Both the position numbers and the translations under genes were made by a program. From positions 1 to 64,000 of the forward strand of contig NZ_JAOPFU010000003.1 of the NCBI RefSeq assembly GCF_025515275.1: a stretch of DNA of 64,000 nt. The letters run 5' to 3'. Source of the stretch: Catenovulum sp. 2E275 (lineage in GTDB: Bacteria; Pseudomonadota; Gammaproteobacteria; Enterobacterales; Alteromonadaceae). The notes beneath the pieces are model-generated. The model made no database searches, was not told where the DNA came from, and worked only from the letters and a program-made list of their open reading frames with translations. The number at the start of each line of letters is the position of its first letter. Within the stretch, counting starts at the first letter, position 1. This document shows positions 48,217-58,775 of this stretch, piece after piece.

Positions 48217-49119
48217 TTATTCACTTGGCTGAGTATAAATTTGGCTCAGTCTGTCGATAAAACGGGTGAGTTCTGCTGACATTAACGTAAAGTCAGCATC
48301 TAAGCGGGCTAACTTATCTTCATCTGTAATATCTTCGTTTTGCTCTTTGATTACATCACTAAATTTAATTCGTTTAATTGATAAATCATCAGCCAAAATA
48401 CAGCTTAGGGTTTCATCCCAATCAACTGCGATTTTTGTTACTTGTTTTCCGTTATTTAAGTGATTTTGTAAATCATCTGAGTCTAGGCTTAAATTTTTAA
48501 TGCGCAGTGTGCCTTCATCTTCAGCAAAATCTTTTAACTCTACCTCTGTGCCTAATGTAAAATCACTCGGGTGATCGCCACGCATCCACTCTGTAAAGGT
48601 AAACATAAGCGGTGTTTCTGTATCTAGCGGAACAACCGGTAAACTACCTAAACATTTACGTAAATAAGCGGTTAGTTCTTCTGCTTTATTGGCACTGGAC
48701 GCTTCAATCACAATAAATCCGGCTTTGAGTGCAATAAATGCATTACAAAATGAAGATTTACTAAAGGCTTGCGGGAGCAGGGTGTGGATTAGCTCTTCTT
48801 TAATATTTTGTTTTTCTTTGCCTTTAACTTTTCGGCCTTCTGCATCTTCGATTTCTTTTAATTTTTCTTCAAGCAATTCACGAACAACCGCAGCAGGTAA
48901 AACTTTTTCCTGTTTTTTCAGAGTGACTAACAAAAAGTCGCCTGACTTATGGGTTAAGCTGGCTGACTTTTCGCCAAGCGCTGGTGTCCAGCCAATACTT
49001 TGCATATCGGTTTTGCCGCAAGGTTTAAACGTAAAAGCCTGTAGCTTTTCTTCGATTTGTTCTGCGCTAAATTCTAAATCTTGGCTAAATTGATAAAAAA
49101 AGGCGTTTTTGAACCACAT
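48217..49119 (-). CDS. rdgC: Recombination-associated protein RdgC
   Basis: 300 aa; E. coli RdgC has 303. MWFKNAFFYQFSQD start, GKTDMQSIGWTPALG and FTEWMRGDHPSDFTLGTEVELKD are family signatures. RdgC forms a toroidal dimer around DNA and competes with RecA. It starts at ATG 49119. A separate transcription unit from yfaE upstream on the same strand (122-bp gap). Confidence 0.96.
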   Translation of the reverse strand: MWFKNAFFYQFSQDLEFSAEQIEEKLQAFTFKPCGKTDMQSIGWTPALGEKSASLTHKSGDFLLVTLKKQEKVLPAAVVRELLEEKLKEIEDAEGRKVKGKEKQNIKEELIHTLLPQAFSKSSFCNAFIALKAGFIVIEASSANKAEELTAYLRKCLGSLPVVPLDTETPLMFTFTEWMRGDHPSDFTLGTEVELKDFAEDEGTLRIKNLSLDSDDLQNHLNNGKQVTKIAVDWDETLSCILADDLSIKRIKFSDVIKEQNEDITDEDKLARLDADFTLMSAELTRFIDRLSQIYTQPSE

Positions 49120-49241
49120 AATTTTATTTATTCCCGGTTAATTTTATTTTGTCATCATACTTAATTTGTTGATTGGCTGCACTTATCATTCAGTGCAATG
49201 ACGATGTTTTCACATAAGTAAGTCTAATTTTAGATTCAGCT

Positions 49242-49514
49242 TTACTTTTCTGATTTTGGATAAGCTTCAATTATCAGATCAGATTTTGGTGTGCAACAAC
49301 ATGGCAGGATTTCACCACGGCGAACAAATGCCAGAGGCTCTTTTGGGTAATGTACATCACCCTCAACTAAAACGGTTCGACAGGCCCCACAATAACCATC
49401 CCGACAATGGTAATGAACGGTTAAATCGAGAGATTCTAAATAATCAAGCAGGCAGTTTTTATCTGCCGCCAGATAATCGGTTTGAATAACTTTGTATTTT
49501 ATTGGGTCTGACAT
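49242..49514 (-). CDS. yfaE: 2Fe-2S ferredoxin YfaE, ribonucleotide reductase maintenance
   Basis: 90 aa plant-type ferredoxin. Cluster cysteines lie in HCRDGYCGACRTVL and ILPCCCTPKSD. YfaE reduces the diferric cluster of NrdB so that the tyrosyl radical can be rebuilt. It starts 13 bp after nrdB, making an nrdA-nrdB-yfaE operon as in E. coli. The last motif has three adjacent cysteines (CCC); only one is expected to be the fourth ligand. Confidence 0.95.
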   Translation of the reverse strand: MSDPIKYKVIQTDYLAADKNCLLDYLESLDLTVHYHCRDGYCGACRTVLVEGDVHYPKEPLAFVRRGEILPCCCTPKSDLIIEAYPKSEK

Positions 49515-49527
49515 TTGAGCTGTTTAA

Positions 49528-50658
49528 TTACAGCTCAAAGTCGTCAAAGTCATCAGTGTTGACTTCGCTGTCAATTTGACCAACAAGGTAAGAGCTAATT
49601 TCTGCTTCTTGCGGTGCAACCTGAACATTGTCGCTGATCAACCAAGCATTAATCCAAGGAATTGGGTTTTGCATGGTTGGGAATACGGCTGGTAAACCAA
49701 TCGCCATCATGCGGGTATTGGTAATGTATTCAACATATTGGCATAAAATATCTTCGTTAAGACCAATCATTGATCCGTCTTTAAACAAGTATTTAGCCCA
49801 TGCTTTTTCTTGTTCGGCTGCAGTTCTGAAGATTTCGATCACTTCTTCACGGCATAGTAGGGCAATTTCCGCCATCTCAGGATCATCCTGACCATCAGCC
49901 ATGATATTGAGCATGTGTTGAGTGCCGGTTAAATGTAAGGCTTCGTCGCGGGCAATTAATTTAATAATTTTTGCGTTACCTTCCATTAATTCGCGCTCTG
50001 CAAAAGCAAAACTACAGGCAAAACTAACATAAAAACGAATAGCTTCTAAGACGTTTACAGCAGCAATACAAAGGTAAGTTAACCGCTTTAGCTCATGCAT
50101 TGATACGGTAACTTCTTCGCCCTCAACCTCAAATGTGCCTTCACCTTGAGTATGGTAAATCTGAGTTGCTTGAATTAATTTGTCATAATAATGCGAGATG
50201 TCATGTGCGCGTTTTAAAATTTCTTCGTTAACCACAATGTCATCAAAAATCACACTCGGCTCATTTACAATATTACGGATAATATGAGTGTAAGAGCGGC
50301 TGTGAATAGTTTCACTGAATGCCCAAGTTTCAATCCAAGTTTCTAACTCAGGTAAAGAGACTATTGGTAATAAAGCCACATTCGGTGAACGGCCTTGAAT
50401 ACTATCTAATAAAGTCTGATATTTCAGGTTACTTAAAAAGACATGGCGTTCATGCTCTGATAATTTTTGGAAATCACCACGATCTCGGCTAACGTCCACT
50501 TCTTCTGGCCGCCAGAAAAAGCTCAGTTGTTTTTCAATCAGGCGTTCAAATATAGGATGCTTTTGTTTGTCATAGCGAGCTACATTGACCAGATTGCCAA
50601 AAAACATGGGTTCATTCAGATAATCAGTATTATTTTTATTAAACGTTGTGTAACTCAT
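49528..50658 (-). CDS. nrdB: Class Ia ribonucleotide reductase beta subunit
   Basis: 376 aa, the same length as in E. coli. Start at ATG 50658 ([20 protein letters not shown]); eight in-frame upstream codons are not conserved. The radical tyrosine is in [17 protein letters not shown]; iron ligands lie in [15 protein letters not shown] and [15 protein letters not shown]. The C-terminal tail [11 protein letters not shown] docks onto NrdA. Weak ribosome-binding site; likely coupled to nrdA (66-bp gap). Confidence 0.97.
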   Translation of the reverse strand: MSYTTFNKNNTDYLNEPMFFGNLVNVARYDKQKHPIFERLIEKQLSFFWRPEEVDVSRDRGDFQKLSEHERHVFLSNLKYQTLLDSIQGRSPNVALLPIVSLPELETWIETWAFSETIHSRSYTHIIRNIVNEPSVIFDDIVVNEEILKRAHDISHYYDKLIQATQIYHTQGEGTFEVEGEEVTVSMHELKRLTYLCIAAVNVLEAIRFYVSFACSFAFAERELMEGNAKIIKLIARDEALHLTGTQHMLNIMADGQDDPEMAEIALLCREEVIEIFRTAAEQEKAWAKYLFKDGSMIGLNEDILCQYVEYITNTRMMAIGLPAVFPTMQNPIPWINAWLISDNVQVAPQEAEISSYLVGQIDSEVNTDDFDDFEL

Positions 50659-50724
50659 AAGGTTTGATATTTCTCTTAACAAAGCAGCAGGCCGTTATGT
50701 TGTAACGGCCAGATAGGTTAGAAC

Positions 50725-53001
50725 TTATATTTTACATGCACCGCCAGCACAATCATCGTCGGCTGGTGTTTCTTTTTGCGGATCTTCCGCACCGTCACGG
50801 GTGTTATGATAATACAATGTTTTCACACCCAGTTTATAAGCGTACAGTAAATCTTTTAATAACTGTTGCATTGGAACGCGGTTATTCGGGAACTTGCTTG
50901 GATCATAATTGGTATTAGCAGAAATTGTCTGGTCGATAAATTTCTGCATAATAGCAACTAGCTCTAAATAACCTTTGTTTGACGGAATTGTCCAAAGCAA
51001 TTCATAGTTATTTTTTAAATTTTCGTAATCAGGTACAACTTGACGCAAAATGCCGTCTTTACTTGCTTTTATACTCACATATCCACGCGGTGGTTCAATA
51101 CCATTAGTCGCATTTGAAATTTGAGATGAAGTTTCAGATGGCATTAACGCAGATAAGGTTGAGTTACGTAAGCCATGCTCAACGATATCTTTACGTAAAG
51201 TTTCCCAGTCAAGGTGAAGCGCTTCATTACAAATGGTATCAACATCTTTTTTGTAGGTGTCGATTGGCAAAATACCCTGAGCATAAGTGGTTTCATTAAA
51301 TTTAGGGCAAGCACCTTGCTCTTTTGCTAATTCATTTGACGCTTTTAATAAATAATATTGAATCGCTTCAAATGTTTTGTGGGTTAAACCATTGGCACTG
51401 CCATCTGAATATTTAACGCCGTTTTTAGCTAGATAATAAGCAAAGTTAATCACACCTATACCTAATGTACGGCGATTAATACTTGAATTTTGGGCAGCCG
51501 GAATTGGGTAGTCCTGATAATCTAATAAACAGTCTAATGCGCGTACAGCTAACTGAGCTAGCTCATCTAATTCGTCTAAGCTATTAATTGCACCTAAGTT
51601 AAATGCAGATAATGTACAAAGTGCAATTTCTGCTTCAGGATCATTTACATCATTTAAAGCTTTAGTTGGCAGCGCAATTTCTAAACATAAGTTACTTTGT
51701 TTAATTGGTGCAACCGTTGGATCAAACGGACTGTGTGTATTACAGTGATCCACATTTTGTAAATAGATACGACCAGTGCTGGCACGCTCTTGAGCAAATA
51801 AACCAAATAACTCAGTTGCTTTTACTTTTTTCTGGCGAATTGATGGGTCGTTTTCGTATTTTACATACAACTCTTCAAACTTAGCCTGATCAGCAAAGAA
51901 AGCATCATATAAACCCGGTACATCACTTGGGCTAAATAAAGTGATAGAGTCATTTTTTAATAATCTTTGATACATTAAACGGTTAAATTGCACACCATAA
52001 TCTAAATGACGAACTCGGTTGTCATCGACACCACGGTTATTTTTTAAGACCATTAATGATTCAACTTCCAAATGCCACAGAGGATAAAACAGGGTAGCAG
52101 CACCACCACGTACTCCACCTTGAGAGCAGCTTTTTACTGCGGTTTGGAAATGTTTATAAAACGGAATACAACCGGTATGGAAAGCTTCACCACCTCGAAT
52201 TGCACTACCTAAAGCTCGAATATTACCGGCATTAACCCCAATCCCAGCACGTTGGCTAACGTATTTAACAATTGCGCTTGAAGTGGCGTTAATCGAGTCT
52301 AAGCTGTCGCCACATTCAATTAATACACATGAGCTAAATTGACGGGTTGGCGTACGAACACCAGACATAATTGGCGTTGGTAACGAAATTTTAAACTTAG
52401 AAATCGCATGGTAAAAACGCTCAATGTAATCCATACGAGTATGAGCTGGGTATTTAGCAAATAAACACGCTGCAACCAAAACATATAAAAACTGAGGGCT
52501 TTCATAAATATCACCGGTAACTCGGTTTTGCGCTAAATATTTACCTTCTAGCTGTTTTACCGCGGCATAAGAAAAGTTGAGATCTCGGCTATGCTCGATA
52601 AACGCATCCATTTGTTCAAATTCAGCCTGACTAAAGTCAGTTAATAGATGGGTATCGTATTTACCAGCTTCACATAACTTAACCACATGCTGATAAAGCG
52701 CAGGTGGCTCATACTGGCCATAAGCTTTTTTACGTAAATGGAAAATCGCTAAACGCGCAGCTAAATATTGATAATCAGGCGATTCTTCAGAGATTAAATC
52801 AGCAGCAGATTTAATAATGGTCTCGTGGATATCTTCAGTCTTTATGCCATCGTAAAACTGAATGTGAGATTTCATTTCAACCTGTGAAACAGAAACATTA
52901 TTTAAGCCTTTGGCAGCCCAGGTAATTACCTTGTGCATTTTATCCAAATTAAGCGGCTCTTTTTGACCATTACGTTTAGTTACTAAAAGCTGATCTGTCA
53001 T
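50725..53001 (-). CDS. nrdA: Class Ia ribonucleotide reductase alpha subunit
   Basis: 758 aa; E. coli NrdA has 761. It reduces ribonucleoside diphosphates. An ATP-cone lies at the N-terminus (VTKRNGQKEPLNLDKMHKVI), so activity is dATP-regulated. Active-site elements SNLCLEIALPT and the C-terminal redox pair in CAGGACKI are present. I start at ATG 53001; 41 open codons before it run into the leader and the NrdR-like boxes and are not family sequence. Heads the nrdAB-yfaE operon. Confidence 0.97.
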   Translation of the reverse strand: MTDQLLVTKRNGQKEPLNLDKMHKVITWAAKGLNNVSVSQVEMKSHIQFYDGIKTEDIHETIIKSAADLISEESPDYQYLAARLAIFHLRKKAYGQYEPPALYQHVVKLCEAGKYDTHLLTDFSQAEFEQMDAFIEHSRDLNFSYAAVKQLEGKYLAQNRVTGDIYESPQFLYVLVAACLFAKYPAHTRMDYIERFYHAISKFKISLPTPIMSGVRTPTRQFSSCVLIECGDSLDSINATSSAIVKYVSQRAGIGVNAGNIRALGSAIRGGEAFHTGCIPFYKHFQTAVKSCSQGGVRGGAATLFYPLWHLEVESLMVLKNNRGVDDNRVRHLDYGVQFNRLMYQRLLKNDSITLFSPSDVPGLYDAFFADQAKFEELYVKYENDPSIRQKKVKATELFGLFAQERASTGRIYLQNVDHCNTHSPFDPTVAPIKQSNLCLEIALPTKALNDVNDPEAEIALCTLSAFNLGAINSLDELDELAQLAVRALDCLLDYQDYPIPAAQNSSINRRTLGIGVINFAYYLAKNGVKYSDGSANGLTHKTFEAIQYYLLKASNELAKEQGACPKFNETTYAQGILPIDTYKKDVDTICNEALHLDWETLRKDIVEHGLRNSTLSALMPSETSSQISNATNGIEPPRGYVSIKASKDGILRQVVPDYENLKNNYELLWTIPSNKGYLELVAIMQKFIDQTISANTNYDPSKFPNNRVPMQQLLKDLLYAYKLGVKTLYYHNTRDGAEDPQKETPADDDCAGGACKI

Positions 53002-53089
53002 GCTAATTTTCAATCCTGTTTTTGTAGTTATCTTTCTGCTGATTAATTTTTGAATCAAGTGTCTAAATTTTCTGCTGCTGATCTGTGCA

Positions 53090-53136
53090 ACACAACATCT
53101 AGGGACAGAAATGAGATTTGACACAAGATAATGAGG
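53090..53136 (-). promoter_or_regulatory. Two NrdR-like boxes upstream of nrdA
   Basis: ACACAACATCTAGGGA (53090-53105) and ACACAAGATAATGAGG (53121-53136) each match the NrdR consensus ACACwATATATwGTGT at about 12 of 16 positions. Their starts are 31 bp apart, three helical turns, as at characterised NrdR promoters. Individually weak, convincing as a pair. Confidence 0.6.
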
Positions 53137-53445
53137 TTTTGGTATGAAAGCAAGCCAAGTTTTTAAGTAAAAATCGTCATATTTTAAGTTAGGAAAAATA
53201 GGTTAGTGGATACTAACTTCTTAAATTCTGAAATAATTAAATATCTCACTTTTCAATGATCAAAAGTGAGATTAAAAAATTAAATTTTAATGAATTTTTT
53301 TGTGCTGAAAATCAGGCTAAAAAAGCACACAGAATTTAAGGTTTTTATTGCTTGCGAATAATTAATCTACAATCTGATTTTTTTATGAACTAAGCTCAAA
53401 ATGTTGCTTAATTTAATCCAAATAGTTGACTGTATTATCTGTTAA
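53137..53445. other. AT-rich spacer between nrdA and the HAD phosphatase gene
   Basis: No plausible gene. It is very AT-rich and contains one perfect 11-bp inverted repeat at 53243-53272. The rest may include the nrdA promoter region; nothing else is recognisable. Confidence 0.4.
53243..53272. terminator. Hairpin downstream of the ubiG operon
   Basis: ATCTCACTTTT (53243-53253) and AAAAGTGAGAT (53262-53272), perfect 11-bp arms with an 8-nt loop. On the minus strand it follows the phosphatase gene by about 170 bp and is trailed by an AT-rich but not pure T tract. Termination is possible. Confidence 0.45.
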
Positions 53446-54126
53446 TCAAATTGTGCTGATTAATAACTCAGTTAGTTCATCTGGCTGTTCTAAAATTAAA
53501 TCGGCCTGCCACTGGTTAACCGGAATAACATCTTGAGTATAACCCCAGTTAGCAACAATACTGAGCATGTTAGCTCGGTTGCCTGCTTCTATATCGCGTT
53601 TAGCATCACCAACATACCATGCATTGTCTGGATTAATTTGCATTTTTTCGCAGGCAAATAATAATGGCTCCGGATTTGGCTTTCGCATGGGGAGAGTATC
53701 GCCGCTCACATTAATTTTTGAGCTGGTTAATTCAGGATAAAAGGTAACTAAACTGTCGGTTAAAAAAGCCGGTTTATTGGTCACAATAGCCCAAGGGATG
53801 TGTGCATTATCTAGAGTATTAAGGCAGGTTTTAATACCATTAAATAATTGGGTATAACGGCTAATATTGATTTGATAATATTCAAGTAACTGTAAGCGCA
53901 AAGGCTCAATTTCAAACTGTTCAAACTGCTCCGCTAACCCTAATTTTAATAAACCCATTGCGCCATGAGAGGCGACTGGCTGATATTCCTGATAGGTTTT
54001 TAGCGGCAAGTTTAAGCCGTTTAAGACATGGTTTAAGGCTTCACCAAGATCCTGAGCTGTATCTAATAATGTACCGTCTAAATCAAATAAAACGCCGGCT
54101 GGTTTTGTTAAATTTTTTGCGCACAT
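53446..54126 (-). CDS. HAD-family phosphatase (Gph or MupP)
   Basis: 226 aa. HAD motifs: GVLFDLDGTLLDTA (nucleophile Asp near residue 15), IVTNKP, KPNPEPLL and YVGDAKRDIEAG. The small alpha cap matches phosphoglycolate phosphatase. In Pseudomonas the HAD gene paired with ubiG is MupP, the N-acetylmuramic acid 6-phosphate phosphatase of cell-wall recycling, so that role is an open alternative. It overlaps ubiG by 19 bp and is translationally coupled to it. Confidence 0.88.
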   Translation of the reverse strand: MCAKNLTKPAGVLFDLDGTLLDTAQDLGEALNHVLNGLNLPLKTYQEYQPVASHGAMGLLKLGLAEQFEQFEIEPLRLQLLEYYQINISRYTQLFNGIKTCLNTLDNAHIPWAIVTNKPAFLTDSLVTFYPELTSSKINVSGDTLPMRKPNPEPLLFACEKMQINPDNAWYVGDAKRDIEAGNRANMLSIVANWGYTQDVIPVNQWQADLILEQPDELTELLISTI

Positions 54127-54806
54127 AAAATATAGTTCACTCCCGGATCTGAATTAACTTTGAATGATTTAGTTAGTGGATTGAAATGAATACCATTTAA
54201 TTTGGTGACTTTTAAGCCGCATGCTTCAATCATATTAATAAGCTCGCTCGGACGTAAAAACTTATTAAAATCATGTGTGCCTTTAGGCACTATATTTAAT
54301 AAATATTCAGCTGCCACTATCCCTAATAAATAGCCTTTAGCAGAGCGATTTAACGTAGATGCAAATAAATAACCACCGGGTTTAACTAATTCGCAGCATG
54401 CTTGAATAACTGATTTAGGGTCGGGTACGTGCTCAAGCATTTCAAGACAGGTGACAATATCAAACTGTGCCGGGTGAGTTTGAGCGTAAGGCTCAATTGT
54501 GGTGTGTAGATAATCAATGTGCAATCCGTCTGCTTTCGCATGTAATTTGGCGACATCAATTGAATCGGGCGCAGCATCTAAACCTGTAACTTGTGCACCT
54601 TGTTTGGCCAGCGCTTCGCTTAATATACCGCCGCCACAACCAACATCTAACACTTGCTTACCGAATAACCCGCCAGCATGTTCTGCAATATAATTTACCC
54701 GGGTTGGATTCATTAAATGTAGGGGGGCAAACTCCCCGTTTAAATCCCACCATAAATGGGCAATTTGATTAAATTTATCGACTTCCGTTTGATCTATATT
54801 CGACAC
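54108..54806 (-). CDS. ubiG: Ubiquinone biosynthesis O-methyltransferase UbiG
   Basis: 232 aa SAM methyltransferase doing both O-methylations of the ubiquinone ring. Motif I VLDVGCGGGILSEALA, FDIVTCLEMLEHVPDP and the membrane-interaction segment near GTHDFNKFLRP are present. It begins with GTG at 54806, ten bases after GGAG; no ATG is available in the right place. Divergent from gyrA, as in E. coli. Confidence 0.95.
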   Translation of the reverse strand: MSNIDQTEVDKFNQIAHLWWDLNGEFAPLHLMNPTRVNYIAEHAGGLFGKQVLDVGCGGGILSEALAKQGAQVTGLDAAPDSIDVAKLHAKADGLHIDYLHTTIEPYAQTHPAQFDIVTCLEMLEHVPDPKSVIQACCELVKPGGYLFASTLNRSAKGYLLGIVAAEYLLNIVPKGTHDFNKFLRPSELINMIEACGLKVTKLNGIHFNPLTKSFKVNSDPGVNYILCAQKI

Positions 54807-54965
54807 GTTCAGTTAACTCCGTGATTATCATTATTTGCCATTATAAAAACTTATATTGGGTGAACAAGTAGCTTTGTTAAATAAGCGGATAAAAATCAAA
54901 TTTCTGATTGTTTTTTAAACATTTTAGTAAGTTATGAATTTTTCAATGGTATGCGCTGGTGAATG

Positions 54966-54974
54966 TGGTAGAAT
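54966..54974 (+). promoter_or_regulatory. gyrA extended -10 promoter element
   Basis: TGGTAGAAT: a TGn extended -10 with TAGAAT at 54969-54974, 75 bp before the gyrA ATG. No good -35 is seen at 16-18 bp upstream, consistent with an extended -10 promoter. gyrA promoters in E. coli are induced by relaxation through their -10 region. Confidence 0.5.
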
Positions 54975-54985
54975 CGCGGATTAAA

Positions 54986-55009
54986 AAATGATTAACGATA
55001 AAATCATTT
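54986..55009 (+). other. Leader hairpin in the gyrA 5' untranslated region
   Basis: AAATGATT (54986-54993) and AATCATTT (55002-55009), a perfect 8-bp stem with an 8-nt loop located between the presumed promoter and the start codon. Its role is unknown. Confidence 0.4.
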
Positions 55010-55049
55010 ACCCAAAACAAGTATTACAAAGTAGGGAATAATCCTGTTT

Positions 55050-57668
55050 ATGAGCGATTTGGCAAAAGAAATTCTTCCAATCAATATCGAAGATGAATTA
55101 AAAAATTCTTACCTTGATTATGCGATGAGCGTCATTGTAGGCCGTGCACTTCCGGATGTGAGAGACGGTTTAAAACCTGTACACAGACGTGTACTTTTTG
55201 CAATGAATGAGCTGAAAAATGATTTTAACAAGCCGTATAAAAAATCTGCTCGTATCGTTGGTGATGTAATTGGTAAATATCACCCGCATGGTGATAGTGC
55301 TGTATACGATACCATTGTACGTATGGCGCAGCCGTTTTCATTACGCTATATGCTGGTTGACGGACAAGGTAACTTTGGTTCTGTTGATGGTGATTCAGCC
55401 GCTGCAATGCGTTATACCGAAGTGAGAATGGCAAAAATTGCACATTCTTTATTAGCCGATCTTGAAAAAGAAACCGTTAATTTTTTACCTAACTATGACG
55501 GTACAGAACAAATTCCTGAAGTATTACCAACCCGAGTACCTAACTTATTAGTTAATGGTTCATCTGGTATTGCGGTTGGTATGGCAACGAATATTCCACC
55601 ACATAACTTAACTGAAGTCATTGGTGGGTGTTTGGCTATGATCGAAAATCCAGATATTTCAATTGAAGAGTTGATTGAAATTATTCCAGGTCCGGATTTC
55701 CCTACTGCTGCAATGATTAGTGGACGAGCTGGTATAGAGCAAGCTTATCGTACCGGCCGTGGTAAAATTTATTTAAGAGCGCGCGCTGAAATTGAAGTGG
55801 CAGATAATGGTCGTGAAACCATTATTGTGACTGAAATTCCTTATCAGGTTAACAAAGCTCGCTTAATTGAAAAAATTGCTGAATTAGTTAAAGAAAAACG
55901 AATCGACTCTGTCTCTGCATTACGTGATGAATCTGATAAAGATGGTATGCGTATTGTGGTTGAGGTAAAACGCGGTGAGTCCGGCGAAGTTTTATTAAAT
56001 CATTTATATTCGTTAACACAAATGCAGGTCGTTTTTGGTATTAACATGGTTGCGCTGGATAATGGCCAACCACGTTTATTTAATTTAACCGATACTTTAA
56101 AAGCCTTTTTGAATCACAGACGTGAAGTGGTGACTCGCCGAACCATTTTTGAATTACGTAAAGCGCGTGAGCGTGCGCATATTCTTGAAGGTTTAGCAAT
56201 TGCACTGGCGAATATCGATCCAGTTATTGAGTTAATTAAACGCTCACCAACCCCAGCAGAAGCAAAAGAAGGCTTGATTTCAACAGCTTGGGATTTAGGT
56301 GATGTTGCCAGTATGCTTGAGCGAGCGGGTACAGATGCAGCGCGCCCTGAGTGGCTTGAAGCGTCTTATGGTATTCGCGATGGTCAGTATTATTTAACTG
56401 AGCAACAAGCTCAGGCTATTCTTGAGTTAAGGCTACACAGATTAACCGGCCTTGAGCACGAAAAAATCTTAGATGAATACAAAGCATTATTAGAAGAAAT
56501 TGCTGAGTATTTACACATTTTATCTAGCTCAGTTCGATTAATGGAAGTGATTCGTGATGAATTAATCGCTATTCGTGATGAGTTTGGTGATGAGCGTCGC
56601 ACTGAAATTACCGCTGCGGCACACGATATTAACATGGAAGATTTGATTGCAGAAGAAAATGTAGTCGTGACTTTATCTCACGAAGGGTATGCTAAGTATC
56701 AGCCGTTAACTGAATACGAAGCGCAGCGTCGTGGTGGTAAAGGTAAAGCTGCCGCGAAAATGAAAGATGATGATTTTATTGAAAAATTATTAATCGCCAA
56801 TACGCACGATACCATTTTATGTTTCTCAAACCGTGGTCGTTTATATTGGTTAAAAGTATATCAACTGCCTTTAGCTAGCCGAACCGCGCGTGGTCGCCCA
56901 ATCGTTAATTTACTACCGCTAGAAGAAAACGAAAGAATTAGTGCCATTTTACCTGTACGTGAATTTGAAGATGATAAATTTGTCTTTATGGCAACTGCAA
57001 ATGGTACGGTTAAAAAGACAGCGCTTAAAGAATATTCACGTCCGAGAGCGAGCGGTATTATCGCGCTTAATTTAAATGATGGCGATCACATGATTGGTGT
57101 TGATATTACTCATGGTGATAGCGATATTATGTTGTTCTCTGATGCTGGTAAGGTTGTTCGTTTTAACGAGCAACAAGTTCGCCCAATGGGGAGAACTGCA
57201 ACTGGTGTAAGAGGGATGAAACTGGACGACGGCCAGCATGTTGTTTCGATGATAGTACCGCATAATGATGGTGAAATCTTAACTGCAACAGAAAATGGTT
57301 TTGGTAAACGTACACCATTAGAAGACTATCCAGCAAAAAGTCGTGCGACTATGGGGGTTGTCTCTATTAAGGTGAGTGAGCGTAATGGCGCGGTTGTTGG
57401 TGCTGTTCAGGTCACTGAAAATGAAGAAATTATGTTAATTAGTAACAAGGGCACTTTAGTCCGTACCCGAGTTGCTGAAGTGTCAGTTGTCGGCCGTAAT
57501 ACTCAAGGGGTTCGATTAATTCGTACCGCTGAAAATGAACTGGTTGTTGCACTACAACGTATTGATGAAATTGAAGATGATGAAGTATTGGCCGAAGCAT
57601 TAAATGATGAGGCGACTGAAACTTCAGAAAGTTCTGCTGTAGAGAGTGAAGAAAATAACGATGAGTAA
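55050..57668 (+). CDS. gyrA: DNA gyrase subunit A
   Basis: 872 aa. The breakage-reunion domain has the active-site Tyr122 ([10 protein letters not shown]) and a quinolone-determining region [13 protein letters not shown] with Ser83 and Asp87, i.e. the quinolone-sensitive residues. The C-terminal beta-pinwheel includes the GyrA box QRRGGKG and a final acidic tail rich in Glu and Asp that modulates wrapping. Numbering coincides with E. coli through residue 122. serC begins within its last codons (8-bp overlap). Confidence 0.98.
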   Translation: MSDLAKEILPINIEDELKNSYLDYAMSVIVGRALPDVRDGLKPVHRRVLFAMNELKNDFNKPYKKSARIVGDVIGKYHPHGDSAVYDTIVRMAQPFSLRYMLVDGQGNFGSVDGDSAAAMRYTEVRMAKIAHSLLADLEKETVNFLPNYDGTEQIPEVLPTRVPNLLVNGSSGIAVGMATNIPPHNLTEVIGGCLAMIENPDISIEELIEIIPGPDFPTAAMISGRAGIEQAYRTGRGKIYLRARAEIEVADNGRETIIVTEIPYQVNKARLIEKIAELVKEKRIDSVSALRDESDKDGMRIVVEVKRGESGEVLLNHLYSLTQMQVVFGINMVALDNGQPRLFNLTDTLKAFLNHRREVVTRRTIFELRKARERAHILEGLAIALANIDPVIELIKRSPTPAEAKEGLISTAWDLGDVASMLERAGTDAARPEWLEASYGIRDGQYYLTEQQAQAILELRLHRLTGLEHEKILDEYKALLEEIAEYLHILSSSVRLMEVIRDELIAIRDEFGDERRTEITAAAHDINMEDLIAEENVVVTLSHEGYAKYQPLTEYEAQRRGGKGKAAAKMKDDDFIEKLLIANTHDTILCFSNRGRLYWLKVYQLPLASRTARGRPIVNLLPLEENERISAILPVREFEDDKFVFMATANGTVKKTALKEYSRPRASGIIALNLNDGDHMIGVDITHGDSDIMLFSDAGKVVRFNEQQVRPMGRTATGVRGMKLDDGQHVVSMIVPHNDGEILTATENGFGKRTPLEDYPAKSRATMGVVSIKVSERNGAVVGAVQVTENEEIMLISNKGTLVRTRVAEVSVVGRNTQGVRLIRTAENELVVALQRIDEIEDDEVLAEALNDEATETSESSAVESEENNDE

Positions 57669-58746
57669 TCCTGTATACAATTTTTGTGCAGGTCCTGCGA
57701 TGCTGCCAAAAGATGTTATGCTGGCAGCACAGCAAGAGTTTGTTAACTGGAGTGGGCAGGGGTGCTCTGTAATGGAAGTCAGCCACCGAAGTGCTGATTA
57801 TCTGGAAGTTGCGAATCAAGCCGAGCGTGATTTACGTGAATTAATGAATATTTCTGACGACTATGCTGTGCTATTTATGCATGGTGGTGGTCGCGGGCAA
57901 TTTGCTTCTGTACCATTAAATATTCTACCTGAAAATGGTATTGCAGATTATATTTTGACCGGTTCTTGGTCTCAATCAGCCCTAACTGAAGCGCAAAAGT
58001 TTGGCAAAATTAACTTGGCAGCCGATTGTTATAAAAATAATGGTTTAGGCTCTGTTTTGCCACAGGCAGATTGGCAGTTATCTAAAGACGCAGCTTATGT
58101 ACATTACTGTCCAAATGAAACCGTTGACGGTATTGAATTTGACACCATTCCAGAGGTTGAGAAGCCTTTAGTGGCAGATATGTCATCGTGTATTTTATCG
58201 CGTGAAATTGACGTGAATAAATTCGGTATTATTTATGCTGGTGCACAAAAAAATATCGGGCCGTCTGGTTTGGCGATAGTGATTGTTCGTAAAGACTTAT
58301 TAGGTCGTGCACGCTCAGTTACACCATCGATATTTGATTACACTCTGCAACTTAAACATGAATCTATGTTTAATACACCACCAACTTATGCATGGTATTT
58401 AGCTGGTTTAGTATTTAAATGGCTAAAACAGCAAGGTGGTGTAAAAGCGGTTGAGCAAACTAACATTGCTAAAGCCGAGCTTTTATATAATTTTATTGAT
58501 AATAATGAGTTTTACGAAAATCGAGTTGAAACTCGTTATCGCTCTCGCATGAATGTACCTTTTTATCTTAAAGATGAAGCTTTAAATGCAGCATTTTTAG
58601 CAGAGTCAAAAGCACAAGGTTTATTAGCGCTTAAAGGTCACCGCTCTGTTGGTGGTATGCGTGCGAGCATTTATAACGCTATGCCACTAGAAGGTGTGCA
58701 AGCTTTAGTTAACTTTATGCAGGATTTTGCAAAAAGAAACGGTTAA
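57661..58746 (+). CDS. serC: Phosphoserine aminotransferase
   Basis: 361 aa PLP enzyme for serine and pyridoxine synthesis. [15 protein letters not shown]-terminus; PLP lysine in [16 protein letters not shown]. The start is ATG 57661, overlapping gyrA's GATGAGTAA end; upstream in-frame GTG (57646) lies deeper in gyrA and adds nothing conserved. cmk follows after 29 bp; aroA, usually found between serC and cmk in enterobacteria, is missing here. Confidence 0.96.
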   Translation: MSNPVYNFCAGPAMLPKDVMLAAQQEFVNWSGQGCSVMEVSHRSADYLEVANQAERDLRELMNISDDYAVLFMHGGGRGQFASVPLNILPENGIADYILTGSWSQSALTEAQKFGKINLAADCYKNNGLGSVLPQADWQLSKDAAYVHYCPNETVDGIEFDTIPEVEKPLVADMSSCILSREIDVNKFGIIYAGAQKNIGPSGLAIVIVRKDLLGRARSVTPSIFDYTLQLKHESMFNTPPTYAWYLAGLVFKWLKQQGGVKAVEQTNIAKAELLYNFIDNNEFYENRVETRYRSRMNVPFYLKDEALNAAFLAESKAQGLLALKGHRSVGGMRASIYNAMPLEGVQALVNFMQDFAKRNG

Positions 58747-58775
58747 GCAATAGCAAAAATACAAAGAGGTTAGGG

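Noticed and set aside
48689-49093. 134-codon open frame opposite rdgC
   Set aside because: Antisense shadow of a confidently identified gene, with a low-complexity Ser-rich product.
49178-49197. TGCACT/AGTGCA hairpin between yfaE and rdgC as a terminator
   Set aside because: Only six base pairs and no T run in either direction.
52999-53124. Forty-one extra N-terminal codons on nrdA
   Set aside because: The family starts at MTDQLLVTKRNG; the extension is not NrdA-like and would run through the leader and a candidate NrdR box.
55287-55310. Quinolone-resistance substitutions in gyrA
   Set aside because: Ser83 and Asp87 are the wild-type residues.
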